Part shown: positions 20,674 to 33,479 of the stretch, piece after piece
Numbering within the stretch: the stretch's first letter is position 1
Layout of the letters: each line of letters opens with the position of its first letter
Assembly (NCBI GenBank): GCA_000827495.1
Contig: KN817531.1
Coordinates: 124,001-188,000 of the forward strand
Direction: 5' to 3'
Source: Hypholoma sublateritium FD-334 SS-4
Lineage: Eukaryota; Basidiomycota; Agaricomycetes; Agaricales; Strophariaceae
DNA length: 64,000 nucleotides
Program-made: the position numbers and the translations under genes
The notes under the pieces: model-generated
The model's database searches: none
The model's input: only the letters and a program-made list of their open reading frames with translations
Told to the model about the DNA's origin: nothing

Positions 20674-23600
20674 ATGGACGGTGATCTGGAGATCGATGAC
20701 ACATCTGATCAATTCAGCAGCCTGATTTGTGCTGCTTGTGGTCGAAGCTTTGCACGGTTGAATGCTTATAGCAACCATATTGGTAGCTGTCGGGCTCAAA
20801 AGAAAAGGACTGCAAGTGCCCTTGAGGTTGCCAAGGAAAAGTACAGAAACAAAAAAACTCGTCTCAATACAACTCCTGCTCAACCTATTTCAAGTGAACC
20901 TAACCAGTTGACTACTGTGACAGACACAATCATTGAAGTGAGTAATTTAGTTTATTATTCTAGAGAAATGTCTCTTATATTATGTCACCTGTGGAAGGTT
21001 GACTGCATTGCAGATGATGTTGACTCCATAGATGAGGACTCAGTGTCCCTGGCAAAACGCCGCCCACAAAGGAAAAACCGTCAGTTGCCCAAGCGCTATC
21101 GAAATGAGCAACCAGTTGCCTTGGCTAGCCTGCCACCAGTAGAATCTTCCAATCCACCACAAATGCCAATACATGTGCCTATTGCAGACAATCCACAACT
21201 GGATATATTAACCTCACCAACCAACAAATTTGGGCTTTTCCGAAAATACTTTGCAATTTCATTTCCAACTCATGATCCTGATGCTGAAGTAAAGGTCATG
21301 GAGCTTTCAGAGGAGGAATCCAACTGCAACAAAGCTGATATCATCTCTCACTCACTGTTCAAGCCATATCCAAACCAAAATGCTTTTCTGCTTGGAGAAT
21401 GGTATTGGAATGGTGGTGTGCAGAAGACACAAGAAGGATTTCAAAAGCTGATTGGCATTGTATCTGCTGACAGCTTTAATCCTGCTGATCTCCAAGGTAT
21501 ATCCTGGAATTTTCTCAATAAATGTCTTGGAGAATCTAAGGAGTCTGAGACTGAAAGCCAATGGACCGATGAACTAGATTCTGGGTGGACAGAAACTGCA
21601 ATAACTTTATCTATTCCTTTTCACAAAAACACATCCAATCCAGGCCTCTTTCAGTACACATTCCCTCCTTTTCGCCACCGAAGTATTGTATCCATACTGA
21701 AAGAAAAAATGCTCAATCAACATGACTTTCAACACTTCCATCTTGAACCATATGAATTGCGGTGGAAACGCAAAGACATGCCAAAAACAGAATCAACTAG
21801 GGTACATGGTGAATTGTATTCATCATCTGCATTTCTGGAAGCACACAAGGAGCTCCAGACAGCAGCTGGAGAACCTGGATGCTCTCTGCCACGAGTGTTG
21901 ATTGGTCTTATGTTTGGTTCAGATAGTACACTTCTCACATCTTTTGGAGGAAGTTCTTTGTGGCCTTGCTATATGTACTTTGGGAATGAGTCAAAGTACC
22001 GCAGATGTAGGCCCACATGCAACCTCTGCAATCATATTGCATATTTCCAAAAGGTAGTTTTTTCTAAAAATACTCATGGAGTTGCGTTTCTCAAGTCTTA
22101 GCTTTGAATAGATACCACCAGAGTTCAAAGATTTTGCAGCACTTCACTGGGGTGGAAAAGGTCCCAGTGATGCTTTCTTGACACATTGTCAACGAGAGTT
22201 TCTGCATGCACAATGGAAAGAACTTCTTGATGATGATTTTTTGGAAGCATATGAACATGGTGTTGTGATAGAGTGCTGTGATGGTGTAAAAAGGCGCTTT
22301 TACCTCAGAATATTTGCTTATTCAGCTGATTATCCTGAAAAGTTTGTGCTGTTATAAGTTTTTAATAATGCATTTACTAACAAAACCATGTTAGAATTCT
22401 TTTCAGCACTATTCGGAATCTGGGAAATTGTCCATGCCCCAGATGTCTGATTTCCAAGAGCCATGCTCATGAGCTAGGAACTAAACGTGATAAAAAGCAG
22501 AGAATAAATCATGCACGAGTGGATGACCTACACTATCGGGTCAAAATATCAAGTGCTCGCGATATTATTTACACAAGCAAACGCTCAGTTAGTAGCAAAG
22601 CTGTGGAAGACTTTCTTAAAACACAATCTCTAGTTCCAACTGAAGTGTGTGTTTTTTATTTTACTTTATTGGATGGTACATGCTTAACATTAACATCGAT
22701 ATTGCAGAATGCATTTTCAGAAAGACTCTCTTGCTTTGGTTTCAACTTTTTTGCTATTTTCCTAGTGGATTTTATGCATGAATTTGAACTTGGGGTTTGG
22801 AAAAAGGTGTTCATCCACCTACTCCGAATGTTAGAATGTGTTCCAGGAGCTACAAATGAATTAGATCGAAGGTAAACAAGCTATCTGTGCCATTCACTCT
22901 TATCTTATGTGCTGAAATATTAAAGGTTTCGCAGTATTCCTACCTTTGGTCGTGACTCCATCCGTCGATTTTCAAGCAGTGTCTCTGAATTGAAACAATT
23001 AGGAGCACGAGACTATGAAAATCTCTTGCAGGTATGTAAGTCCACTAACTTCCTTGTTTATTTGACTGAACTATATGTCAGTGTGCCATACCAGTATTTG
23101 ATGGTCTTCTACCTAAGGCAGATAACAGCAAGCTTATGGATGTCTTGTTTGTTCTTGCCCACTGGCATGCTTTGGCAAAACTTCGGCAGCATACAGATCT
23201 ATCACTTGATATTCTGGAGTCAGTGACTGATCACCTTGGCAAAGTATTGAGGGATTTTCAAATGAAAACTTGTGCAGCCTATGACACACGAGAGCTAAAG
23301 CGTGAAATGGCTGCCAGAATACAGAAAGCCAAAAAAACAAAAACTTCTTCTGCCAAGCCAATGCCTAAAACCAGTTCTGCAAGTACAACTTCCACAGTAG
23401 AACTTGAAAATGCATCTGCTTCTTTGCACCCTCACTCGGAAGTAACTTCACAGAAAAGACATGTGACAGGCAGACTTCCCAAGACACTCAATCTCAACAC
23501 ATACAAAGACCATGCACTTGGGGACTATGTAGAGTCTATTAGGCAATATGGAACAACTGATTCTTACTCAACTGAAATGGTAAATTATGTTCTGATCATT

Positions 23601-25083
23601 CTATACTCCCCAAATGTGTACTTACATTTGACTCAAATTAATGCAGATTGAACTAGAGCATCGCTCTCCAAAGTCACGCTACCTCAGAACAAATCGCAAA
23701 GATTTTGAAAAACAAATTGGTTTTATTGAGCGACGGCAAGCACGTATCAGACGAATTCGCCAAAAATTGGACAATAGAAACAAGACTCAGAAAGTACTAG
23801 TACATGAGAAAGGACCAAAGTCATGGGACTCTGAGTACCATATTGGAAAAACCCAGAATCACCCTCTGGACCTTAGAGTCTTTGTTGAGGAGAAGCGCTA
23901 TGACCCTGCTGCTAAAGTACATCAATCAGTCTCATTGTATATTGCACAAAATATTGAATATTGACTCTTGCAGGACTTCATGAAGAACCTAAAAGTGCAT
24001 CTTTTATCTAGAATACATGCACAGCTTCAAGTCAATATCAGTAATCTTGGCATTGAAGGCACAAATCCCTCATTGATGGCCCAGAGCACTGTTATTATAA
24101 AGGACAACCGCATTTATCAGCACAAGTTGGCACGTTTCTATCACACAACATATGATGTACGGCGGTCAGAAGATGTCATAAACCCCGGAACATCACACTG
24201 TAACATCATGTTACTTTCCAATCATCTTACACCAAATGAAGTAAACATTGATGCAACTGCTTCTCATCCTTTTCTTTATGCTCGTGTGATTGGAGTATAC
24301 CATGCCAATGTGGTTTACACAGGCCCAGGTATGAAAGGATATGAAGCCATGCATTTTGATTTTTTACATGTGCGCTGGTTTCAGCTCAAAGCTGGGGAAC
24401 CTGAAACTAGACGGAGTCATCCAAAAGGCTGGGCTTCTTTACGCCTTGATTGCCTATCCTTTCCACCAATGGCTCATGAAGACTCATTTGGTTTTGTGGA
24501 TCCTACCCTTGTTCTGCGAAGCTGCCATCTGATTCCAGCATTCTCTGTGGGAAAGAGGTACTTGGATGGAACTGGGTTTTCAAGGATGTCAAGAGATGAA
24601 AATGATTGGAAGGTTTATTATGTGAATAGGTATGTGAACTTGAATCCTTCCTTGTTCCTCTCTTGAGAACATTTCAGGTTTGCAGACCGTGACATGGTCA
24701 TGCGGTATCACTGGGGACTGGGTATTGGCCACATGTACTCTCATGGTCAGAAATGTCTCTCCCAACAATATACTGCACCACTATCTCAGGTTGAAGAATC
24801 TGGAGTTGATGAAGAGGAATCAGTGCCAGACTCTGATCACTCTCCTCAAGCTGCTGAGGATGTTCATGTGGATGATAACTATGATCATTTATCTCCACAG
24901 CATGACTCAGGGCCAAGGGATGAAGACATGGATTGTGGTAGTGCAGCAGCTTCTGATGTGTACTCAGGCAATGAGTCTGACTTGTACTCAGACAATGAGT
25001 CTGACTCCAATGGGCACTATTCTGATGGTGATGAAGAGGACCCAGAATCACTGGACTTGTACGATACATATTATTCGGATTAG
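20674..25083 (+). mobile_element. Plavaka (CACTA-superfamily) transposase, intact, 1294 aa
   Basis: Ten exons (20674-20941, 21014-22053, 22112-22350, 22407-22644, 22708-22871, 22926-23031, 23082-23579, 23647-23916, 23974-24629, 24678-25083) join to 1295 codons with no internal stop; the nine introns are 48-72 nt, all GT-AG. A zinc-finger-like CAACGRSFARLNAYSNHIGSC (C19, C22, H35, C39) starts the protein. It is followed by the family hallmarks in order: FGLFRKYF, a W-Y-W-N-G block, SLWPCYMYFGNESKYRRC, HWGGKGPSDAFLTHCQREF, YSADYPEKFVL, NLGNCPCPRCLI, VDFMHEFELGVWKKVFIHLL, PTFGRDSIRRFS, LFVLAHWHALAKLRQHTDL, GDYVESIRQYGTTDSYS, a TYDVRRSEDVINP block, and FADRDMVMRYHWGLGIGH. The C-terminus is very acidic. 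Plavaka elements are cut-and-paste DNA transposons of mushrooms. The unbroken frame suggests a recent or still active copy. Confidence 0.93.
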
Positions 25084-25341
25084 CAAGGCCTAAATAGCTC
25101 AAATCAACAACACTTCACAAGTTTTGCCAGTCCATGGACCATCAGCATCAAGTGCTGGCACTCAGTGCTCACTCTGGCCTACTGATTTAACAGCCGTATA
25201 TGCCACTTTAATGCAACAATCCCTGTAATTACAGCTGGTTTGTGATGCAACAAACGCTGTAGTTACAGTTGCTTATGCCACAAACATGTTCACGTGTTCT
25301 GTGATGCATCATTTATTGCAGCGCTTCTTACAGGTTGCTGC
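25084..25341 (+). other. Downstream flank of the Plavaka element
   Basis: AT-rich non-coding DNA with short inverted motifs: CTGTAATTACAG (25223-25234), CTGTAGTTACAG (25257-25268) and the palindrome TGATGCATCA (25302-25311). GC content rises sharply at about 25340, which may mark the element's outer edge. Confidence 0.5.
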
Positions 25342-25452
25342 TTATTCACCACCAGCGGGAGCACCTTTCCTGGGCTCTGATGCGCCCTCTCTCGACATCA
25401 CTGCTATGTTTTTCGCCGGTGAGTCGAACAGTTGAACCACCGGTTCGAATAT

Positions 25453-25462
25453 GTCTATAAAT
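25453..25462 (+). promoter_or_regulatory. TATA-like CTATAAATAG
   Basis: Perfect decamer, palindromic, identical to the one upstream of the membrane-protein gene at 39783. It precedes a C-rich stretch with no assignable gene, so its use is uncertain. Confidence 0.3.
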
Positions 25463-26265
25463 AGAGTGTACGTCCCGCCGACTGCCGTGCCCCGGCCACC
25501 AGCCCGTTGCCCGGCTCCCGTTCCCCTTCTGGGCGCCGCGGCGCACCGTTCGCACCTCCTACCATGCACCTCGCGCTACGCCCAACCCACCCTTTCTACT
25601 CTAACCACCTTCTTCAGACATTGTTTGTCGCTCGCGGCGCTCCCTCCGGCACGTTCCCACCACCGTCCGGCACGCACCTCGCCGCCACCACAGCCCCGTC
25701 AGCGCGCCCCCGCGCACTCCCGCCGTCCTGCATGCCACGCGGCCGTTTGTACATCCCACCAATCGCGCAGATTTGCTGAGCACCGTCCAGTACACCCCAG
25801 TACACCCACCCACAGTCCGGTATGCATGCAACGCGATACGCGCACCCCGTACATTCCCGCGCATCGTCCGGCGTCCAGGCCACGCCCCTGCCTGCCTCGC
25901 ACCGTTTGGCGCACCCTGCGCGCCCTGCCCCCTAGCTACCGCTTGTGCCCAAGCCTCACGCTCGAGTCATTTTTGAAGCTATTGGCGAAGTCACGGCGTA
26001 ATCACGGCCGCCCCCTCACCGCTCATTTCCCCGGCGCCTATTGACACACCACCGCACAAAGTACATAATCTGCATATTCCGGAGCCTCTTGGCTCCCTTC
26101 CTCCTTCAGTTGTATCGATAGCCCATGGCACTTGCTTGTGATGCATCACCGGCATCTGAGTGACTGCAACAAAGCACTGTCAAACGATAATCTATGATTT
26201 CGCTTTTACAGATCCAGTAATACTAATGTACTAGTCTTCAGAGTTTTTTCTTCCCCTCAGTCCGA

Positions 26266-26568
26266 GATCAACCAATAACGGCCGGGGAACCCATTCAGCT
26301 TTCCCTCAGCCTCTCTCTACGCAGCCACACCGCATATCAAGCGACAGCGACTGGGGCATGACTCTACATGCCCTGTCATTTCCCCCCTGACTCCGTCAGT
26401 GTGCCCCACATTCTCGAATCAATCACCACGGACGGGGGAGTGTTCCGCCTTTTTAGGCACAGCCACGACAGTCCGATAGCAATGGTGACCTGCTATCGCG
26501 CCCCACTGTCATAGATTGATCACCGACGGGCGGCCGAGGAATTCATTCCGCACTCCTTAGCCTCTCTC
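26266..26568 (+). repeat. Diverged direct repeat pair
   Basis: Segments at 26266-26317 and 26517-26568 share the order GATCA, CGGCCG(G/A)GGAA, CATTC, CTCAGCCTCTCTC or CTTAGCCTCTCTC. A partial third copy (AATCAATCACCACGGACGGG) lies near 26418. Confidence 0.4.
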
Positions 26569-29500
26569 AATATCATCTACATAAGTAAAAATGTAAATAA
26601 GACCTGGTTATGATAGTATCTGACCCCGGTCATCTGGCACTTCTCATGTCTTGATCACCCTCAATGACATTGCGAGTCGCGATGCAGCAAATATAAATAG
26701 GGTTTTCTTGGTATGCACCTAAACGGAGACTTAGTTCTGGAGATATATGGCACATATCAAATGTTATAACGATGAATAGAGTGGAGAGCTATTGTACCGA
26801 CGACCGTACAGTCAGGAATCGTAGGAGGTAGGTGTCTAAAAATACACTGACCAATCAGAAGTAGAATATACTGGCGCTGAAAAAAACATTGTATGTGCTA
26901 CAGCGGTCGGAGAAAAATTCCCTACAGCCCAAATTCTGGGATAGTAAATGCTAGAACTATTATATTTGGTATTTTAAAGAAATTTGAGTATAGAGAATGC
27001 GTTATTAGGTCAAACGACAAACCTGCAGTTTCATCAACCAATCAGATCGCGAATACACAACTACTGAAAATACCATTCAAAACAAAGAAATTTATTCTAG
27101 CGGGTACAGTTCTTAACCTGTCTCCACGAAAGTTTAGATTTAACTACATTGGAGGCTTTAAAATAATATTACGAGGTGTTTGAGCGTCAGTCAAATCTGA
27201 AAGTAATTTTAGCAGAGATCGGCTGCTCCAAACCTGGGCAACCGCGAGTTTTGATCAGGAATCCGAGACAAACTTTACCTCTTTTATGCAGCCGTCTCAG
27301 CAAAAAAGATGAAAGATATGTGGAATTGCTTGTAAGTGATAATACCAGTAACATAAATTTGACATGAAACACCTTCAAGAATTACCATGGTTCATCTACT
27401 TATGTTCTGTTCTTTCAGATATCTTTTGCAATACAGAAATCACACAAATTGGGTCATCGTGCGGGAACACTTCAGTCATATATATTTCATTCTAAGTCAC
27501 ATTAGTTCTATAACGTATACATGGTGTATTGTGTACTATAGATATCTAGTGTCGGCCCTGCATGGACACCACAATGCAACGTAGAACAATTACACTATTC
27601 AAGTTACCTATTGTCAAAAAGTCAAGTGGGTGCGGAATGTACACTGCGATTAAGAAAGTACCTAGGTAGCATCTGCGTAACATTGAAGACCCGAGATGAA
27701 GGTGAAGCAATCTCGCCATGCCATTTGTTGCCTGCGTTGTGGCCACCGCCGCTCCGGGGGAGAACAATGGTATGTACTTTGTTAGTGTCTTCAGAGGTGG
27801 GCCGATGGTTCCAGATATGGGACTTGAGACAAAGCACGGCGCGTCGACGGTGTGGCTGCGCACCGGAGCCATGGAGGTTTGTGGTAGGAACGTAGCGGCG
27901 AAATGGGCGGCGTCCGCTGGCTAGCCGCTCTCGTGCACTGTTCCATGTAGAACGGCGGGGGCGAATCTTCCTCCGACGCTCCTAGAATTCACGAGGGACC
28001 GTCAACGTCTGGTGGAAGCATCCTTACCGTAGACACGTAGAAAGTGGGGGCACGAGCGGGGTAGCGGGAAAATCAAGTCCACGCAAGAGGGCGTCGGTGG
28101 GAGCATGTCGTGGAAGTGGGTGGGTGTGTAGAAACAGCTAGCTGCCTGGGATCCAAGATTTGACGGCGCGGGTGGATGTTATTTTCAACCTTCACAGAGG
28201 AGACAATAGCAGTGAGGTAAGTGACGGAGAAAAAATCTAGTAGACAAACGACATACCGACAGTACAACTTGCATACGTATTGCATGAATTCTAGTTCGTG
28301 AATTCACTTATCTACCACCGGGTGTCCATAAGCGGCGCCGGCGCACGTCGAATTGAAGAGACATGAACTGAACATGCTGCTACACACACTACCTTATGGG
28401 CAGTGTTACCGTAAGGGTGGGGGATCCGTACCAGGCACACAGACCGGGGATATACCTAAGTGTCTGACGTCTGTGCAGGATGTGTCTGTCGGCCCGCGAG
28501 TGTCAAAGCTGCACTGGACAGTAGAAGGTTGCAGGTCTGCTGAACAGCCGATGAGTAGTGCATGGGTCAAGCACGGGTGCCCCACATACCGTAGAACACG
28601 CGGTGTGCATGCATTGAGCGCCAAAGGTAACAGAGCGTCAAGGATCAATCAAGGATAGTAAATGGCCAATTATCGTATGTTGAAGTTTCCTGGTCGTATG
28701 AAAGGATTGTAGAGGTGGGCTACTATGAGTATGGATGTGCGTTGAGGTCGACGAGCGTGCACTGTGTTGGCACTGGAAATGCAATGATTAGTGTATCACC
28801 TGACCCGGCAACTCTTTCCGAGACGTGTCACCGCCCGGCGCCTGCGCACCCATGCACCATTGCGGGTCGAATAATTCCAGTAAACTGTAAACTCAGCTAT
28901 TGGAATTTCTTCGAAACTAGTTAGAAGAAAGTGTCTCTAGCCGATTCTATTTTTTTCTTTTTTAAAAAAGCAGAAGGACCTGAGCCTGAATCTGCCGGTT
29001 CCACGGCTCAGCTGGGCTCGGTTACTTGAACCTGAACCTGAACCTCGTGGCCAATGCCCTTGCACTACACAGTGAATGGAATGGGTGTAATGTGATGGTG
29101 CGCGCATATGTGGTATTACTGGTCAGCAGGTGCGGCGCAGGGCGCATATGCGACAATGAGGTGTTCCGCCCCCGAGGGCCCCGCATGTCATGAGCCAACG
29201 CGATATTTATAGTCGCTTTTGAACCGGGCAGCCCAGCTGGTATTCAAAGTAGGTTTAAAAATATACAGGCGCATCATATCCAGAAAAGGATGGGCCACCA
29301 CGAAAAATTATGCATCACGCTGGAGCCTGGGATCTGCTGGGATGCGCAACAGTAATGCATCATCCCGCGTGACTGCTGCTGTGGCCTGCCTACCATACAC
29401 CCTACTGTAACTACAGCAGTTGATGCATCATTTTTTTCCTGTGGTTAGAGTAATTGTTGCAACACTATGGTAGTACCAGGTGGATTTAAACCAAAGAATG

Positions 29501-30747
29501 TCACTTTAGTCACATTTGCCGCAAACTTGGATACACATCCGAGTCCCCAGGCATCGCGTGTGCCCGTCAAACTCATTTATATATGGACATTGTTGACTAG
29601 ACCAGCCTGAAGATCTAGTTAAGTCTTACATTCCACCCCATTTGATGCCAGTGATTGTCGCATCACGCACTGATATGCTTGCGAAGTGCGTGAAATGGGC
29701 TGGCGATGAGAGCGAGCGTACCAAGACGCGGCGCGTACGCAGCGCGCTCCGGGGTGGCGCGAACTTTTTCTCGCGGTGTCGTAGCTTCAACGCTGGTGGG
29801 TAGCAATGAGTATGCGTGTGCGCGCACAGGGCGATGGATGTGCGGCATGGACTCGGATTTGTTGTTTCAGCAGTGGCAAGTGCGGAAAGCATTCCAGTGT
29901 CCACGATGCAACCACGATGCGCGTTCGGGCGGGGACATCTACGCGTTCCCAAATTGATTGCTCAGTGTGCGGCACAATCTTTGAGCGTGCGCTCTAGTTC
30001 CAGAGACCAGCGGGTGTCGCTGGCGGACCGCGGTTGATTCGTTCACTGAGAAGCAATCAAAAACAAAATACAAGAGCTGTTGCTTGTACATACATATGAC
30101 CACGTACAATATTTTATGGTCAGCTTTAAGTGAATTAAAATTCAGGAGTCCGCCCGTGGTCTAATGAACGGAGGCGGAGGAGCGAATTGGTACGCCGCGC
30201 CGCACTAAGTAAGTGCCCTGTTTTGTATTGGTTTTGTGTTTTGCGCCACCGGCGATTATGGGCAGCAGATCGAGATCAAAAGGGGAGACTCGTCTCTTCA
30301 AAGAGTAGAAGACGTTCACGGCTTCCCACCGTCGGTGTAGGAATTTAGTAAACCAAGGCTAATGATAGTAGGTACTACTAGTACGCCGCGTCGCTGTGTG
30401 TAAAGTTCAAACGTACCCGGATGTGACACGGTACGGGGACGCCGCAGCAGGTCATGGGCGCGAACAAACTCAAAATCCAAAAAACTTTCTATAGTCCAAT
30501 TAACGTGGAGGATACTGTATCTCAACTGTATATTATCCCACCTGGGACACTCAGGGGAGGGTGGGGCGTGCGCCGTGCGCCGCGCAGCTCTAAGTTTTCC
30601 CGCGCTTGACAATGAGTGGGGGCCACGTGGTTACTTGGTAAACACAACCAAGTTGAAGTAGAGTCGTCAACGCGGTAGTGGTAGGCTCGTCCCCGGGCCC
30701 AGCCGATTCTCCGGAGTCCGAACACATATTACCATCTCTTGGACAAC

Positions 30748-32965
30748 CATGTTTCGCACATGTCTCCCTATCAATGTCTACTCGCACCTAGGTCGCAACT
30801 CGCACTACCGCAAATGGTACTTTGCCGCACACCCTGACCTCAATGATACCATCGGAGAGACCTTAAATCCTGAATACACGTGCTAGTACGACCGTCTTCG
30901 CCAAATTGCAGTGCACCGTCTGTGTTGGGGCGAGACCGCGCAGGTACGGTTTGCTCCCGATTGTTTGTCTCATCTTCAAGTGCGTGGACGACTACGACCG
31001 CTTATGAGAAATCTCGAAGACCTGGTATCGATCAATCCTTGAGATACAGCAACGACGTGAACCGACTATTCTGGTATTCAAAAGGCATTGCTGGGATCGT
31101 CCTCTATGATAAAGGTATGTCTCGCTTGTCACGTATGTGGGTAGATGTACTGATACTTTGCAGACATATCCGAGGGGCCTCTTCCCGACGCAGCCATTCA
31201 TGAAGTTTGGACGCATCGGGCGCCTTCTTCACATCCACATCGCCATGTACTACTTCTATGCCGCCTTCAATCCCCCAGCACTTGCCAGATCGTCGTGATC
31301 TTTACCACCTTCGCCGAAATTACCTACGTCGCACCGGCGCAGACCAACACGCCACACCTGGCATGCCGGTTGATCTTTCTGTTTATCGCCCGCGATCCTA
31401 CTACTGGGCCCACATTCCACATCGCCATTGTGGAGCACGACGGCGCGGGTGACTCCCCTGCACTCGTTCTCAACATCGTGAAGCTCTTCATCTCCATGAT
31501 GCCCACGGACCTCTTCTCCGTCACACCTTCACGCCGCTTGTCCGGGGATCGCGTTGCGGGCAAGTTGCGCAAGTATTTTGCTGGCGAGACATTCATAGCT
31601 ATCCTGCCTTCGAACACTCGACTCGCATCTGTCCCTGGCTCGTTCTTGGCGTTCGGATGCAAGTACACAGAATCATACATCTTGAAACCCCTTTTGGCAA
31701 GCTGATTCAGGGCATGGCGGGCCCGAAAGTGCAGAATTGCAATGATCTCCTCTCTGGAAATGTCCTGATATGTCGCATCTAGGCGGGTTGCACTTAAATA
31801 ATCATGCACTACGGGGACTTAGTGCCATCCTTCCTCGACACCTCAGGCTTGTGGTACATCCTCAGGAACGCCGTGTTCAGGATCGCGTGTACGTTCGATC
31901 TATTGATTCGAGCATCGTGTAATGTCTATACCCGTCTCTTATCTATGTACAGCTTTTGGCCTCGCAGGGCATGGAAGCCCAGTACAAACTCAAGGTGTGT
32001 TTATTTGATTATTTCGTAGGGAATTTCTGTTCACAATTTTCTTTTTGCAAGTTCTCGTCTCACAAATATGAAATGTGATCATCATCTCCCCATGTATCGC
32101 GAGCATCTACTCTTGATTAACTACGTCTGAAAGCTTCTATACCCAAGACGACAAGAATAAAGGAGAGTTCTTCCTCCCTGGTAACGAGGCCGAACGTCGT
32201 ATCTCGTTCTTTACGCAGTCGCTCACAGCAAACATACCTCCACCACTGCCTGTGGATGCTTTGTCTATGTTCACGGTCCTCACAGCACATTATAGTGAGA
32301 AGGTAATATCTTCTCTCTAATCATGAAGGTCGCAACAATTTAATCTGTTATCTATAGACGTTGCTTTCTTTTCGAGAGGACGGGTCAGAATACCCGTGTC
32401 ACTCTCTTAGAATACCTCGAACCACTGCACCCTATCGAGTGGGAGACTTTGTCAAGGACGCCAAAATCCTCGCGGAAGATTCGGTCACGTTCAACGGCGT
32501 CAATCCCTTCGCAAATGATGTAAAGGGCCAATATAAGGTTGACGATCTGCCGTTCTACTTCATCCGTTTCCAGAGCACCGCAGACGACTTCCCACTCTAC
32601 ACGCGGATCTGGACCTCTCTTCGCGTACAGACACTGAACCGCACAGTTTGCAGTATGATGAACTACTCCAAGGAAAAGCAGGTAATCAATCTTCTTCACC
32701 GTGTCGAGAATCGTGTGTTCGTACAGATGTTCGGCGTCAAAACGAACAGGCTGGAGCGCGAACTCGAACGTATAGGCCATTGCAAGTTCAAATTCGTCGT
32801 GTCGATGCAGCGTTTCTCGAAATTCAACAAGGAAGCACGAGAATGCCGGGTTCTTGTGGCGTGGGTACACCGACTTGGATATTGCGTAGCTGGAGGAGGA
32901 AGTCATACACAAGGAGGGCGGAGACCCACGCATACTTTCCTCCCTCATTGATGGCGTGAATATGT
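30748..32965 (+). pseudogene. Decayed 1,3-beta-glucan synthase (FKS1) gene
   Basis: Segments of the fungal beta-1,3-glucan synthase catalytic subunit appear in order but in shifting frames: YDRLRQIAVHRLCWGETAQV (about 30886-30945), IFKCVDDYD after a one-base shift, NDVNRLFWYSKGIAGIVLYD (about 31055), FMKFGRIGRLLHIHIAMYYF (about 31190), membrane-segment pieces (GPTFHIAIVEHDG, LVLNIVKLFISMMPTDLFS, GDRVAGKLRKYFA; 31300-31600), then after introns [90 protein letters not shown] and QRFSKFNK (to 32965). Large parts of the ~1700-aa protein, including the C-terminal membrane domain, are absent, and stops and frameshifts interrupt it. A functional copy should exist elsewhere because the enzyme makes the main wall glucan. 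Confidence 0.88.
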
Positions 32966-32977
32966 ACCCGAGACTGG

Positions 32978-33421
32978 ATGCAGACGGCCCAAATTCTCCC
33001 CAACGTGACGGGCATTCAAGTTCCTCAACCTCAACCATCGACAGCCGCCCTGATGGCTCATCAACATTCCTTCACCTTACCCTCCTCCCAGTCACTGGTA
33101 TCAGCCAACGATAATCTATCGCCACTGAAGATATTTGTCTACGAAGTCCTCAATCGACCGCACATCTTAGGAAGCATCCTGCAAGACACGCTGTATTATC
33201 TCTGGGCGGTCCATTCGAATGTGCCCGAGATCTTGCAGCAAGAGAAAACGGGCATCAGAGCACACTATCAGCACGAAACGACATCCTCTCCTCAACAAAA
33301 GCCGAATTTGGCTCACGAAGCCGAGCTGGCGGCACTGGAAGATGCCCAAGACCGAGTCGGGTTAAGCCGGTTGGCAAGAGTTCTCTTCAGGCTTTCTCTT
33401 CCGCACCAACTCGCACGCTGA
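32978..33421 (+). pseudogene. Fragment of a PHO80-type cyclin gene
   Basis: The open piece reads SPLKIFVYEVLNRPHILGSI, LQDTLYYLWAVHSNVPEILQ and a following HEAELAALED block. These resemble the beginning of the cyclin box of Agaricomycete PCL/PHO80-like cyclins (FVxEVLRRSRTSxSxLQTALxYLEAxRxKVPE). The rest of the cyclin fold, normally starting with a CPRRxFLAALILASKF block, is not found downstream. It follows the FKS1 remnant by about a dozen bases. Probably non-functional; a truncated regulatory protein cannot be excluded. Confidence 0.55.
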
Positions 33422-33479
33422 GCCGTTCTCAATCTGAAAATACCAAGTAGCTCGCAAACCCTTCCTATTTTGGCTTAGC

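Larger units (their letters stand above)
25342..30747. other. Long region without supported genes
   Basis: A C-rich stretch (25480-26000) follows a TATA-like CTATAAATAG; its long plus-strand frame is proline-rich low complexity and I do not call it. From 26.0 to 30.7 kb the frames are short and interrupted. Minor structure: a pair of ~50-bp direct repeats at 26266 and 26517, (GAACCT)3 near 29027, and clustered ATGCATCA motifs at 29300-29430. No tRNA or other RNA gene was found. Confidence 0.45.

Noticed and set aside
20674..25083. Membership of the Kyakuja-Dileera-Zisupton transposons, suggested by the nearby TET/JBP-like gene
   Set aside because: The protein blocks in order (SLWPxYxxFGNxSKYxR, VDxMHEFELGVWK, YGTTDSYS, DRDMxMRxHxGLGIGH) are those of Plavaka transposases.
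25451..26044. A 197-codon proline-rich frame behind a TATA-like element
   Set aside because: C-rich low complexity; the other frames in the same stretch are also open, and no splice or domain signal supports it.
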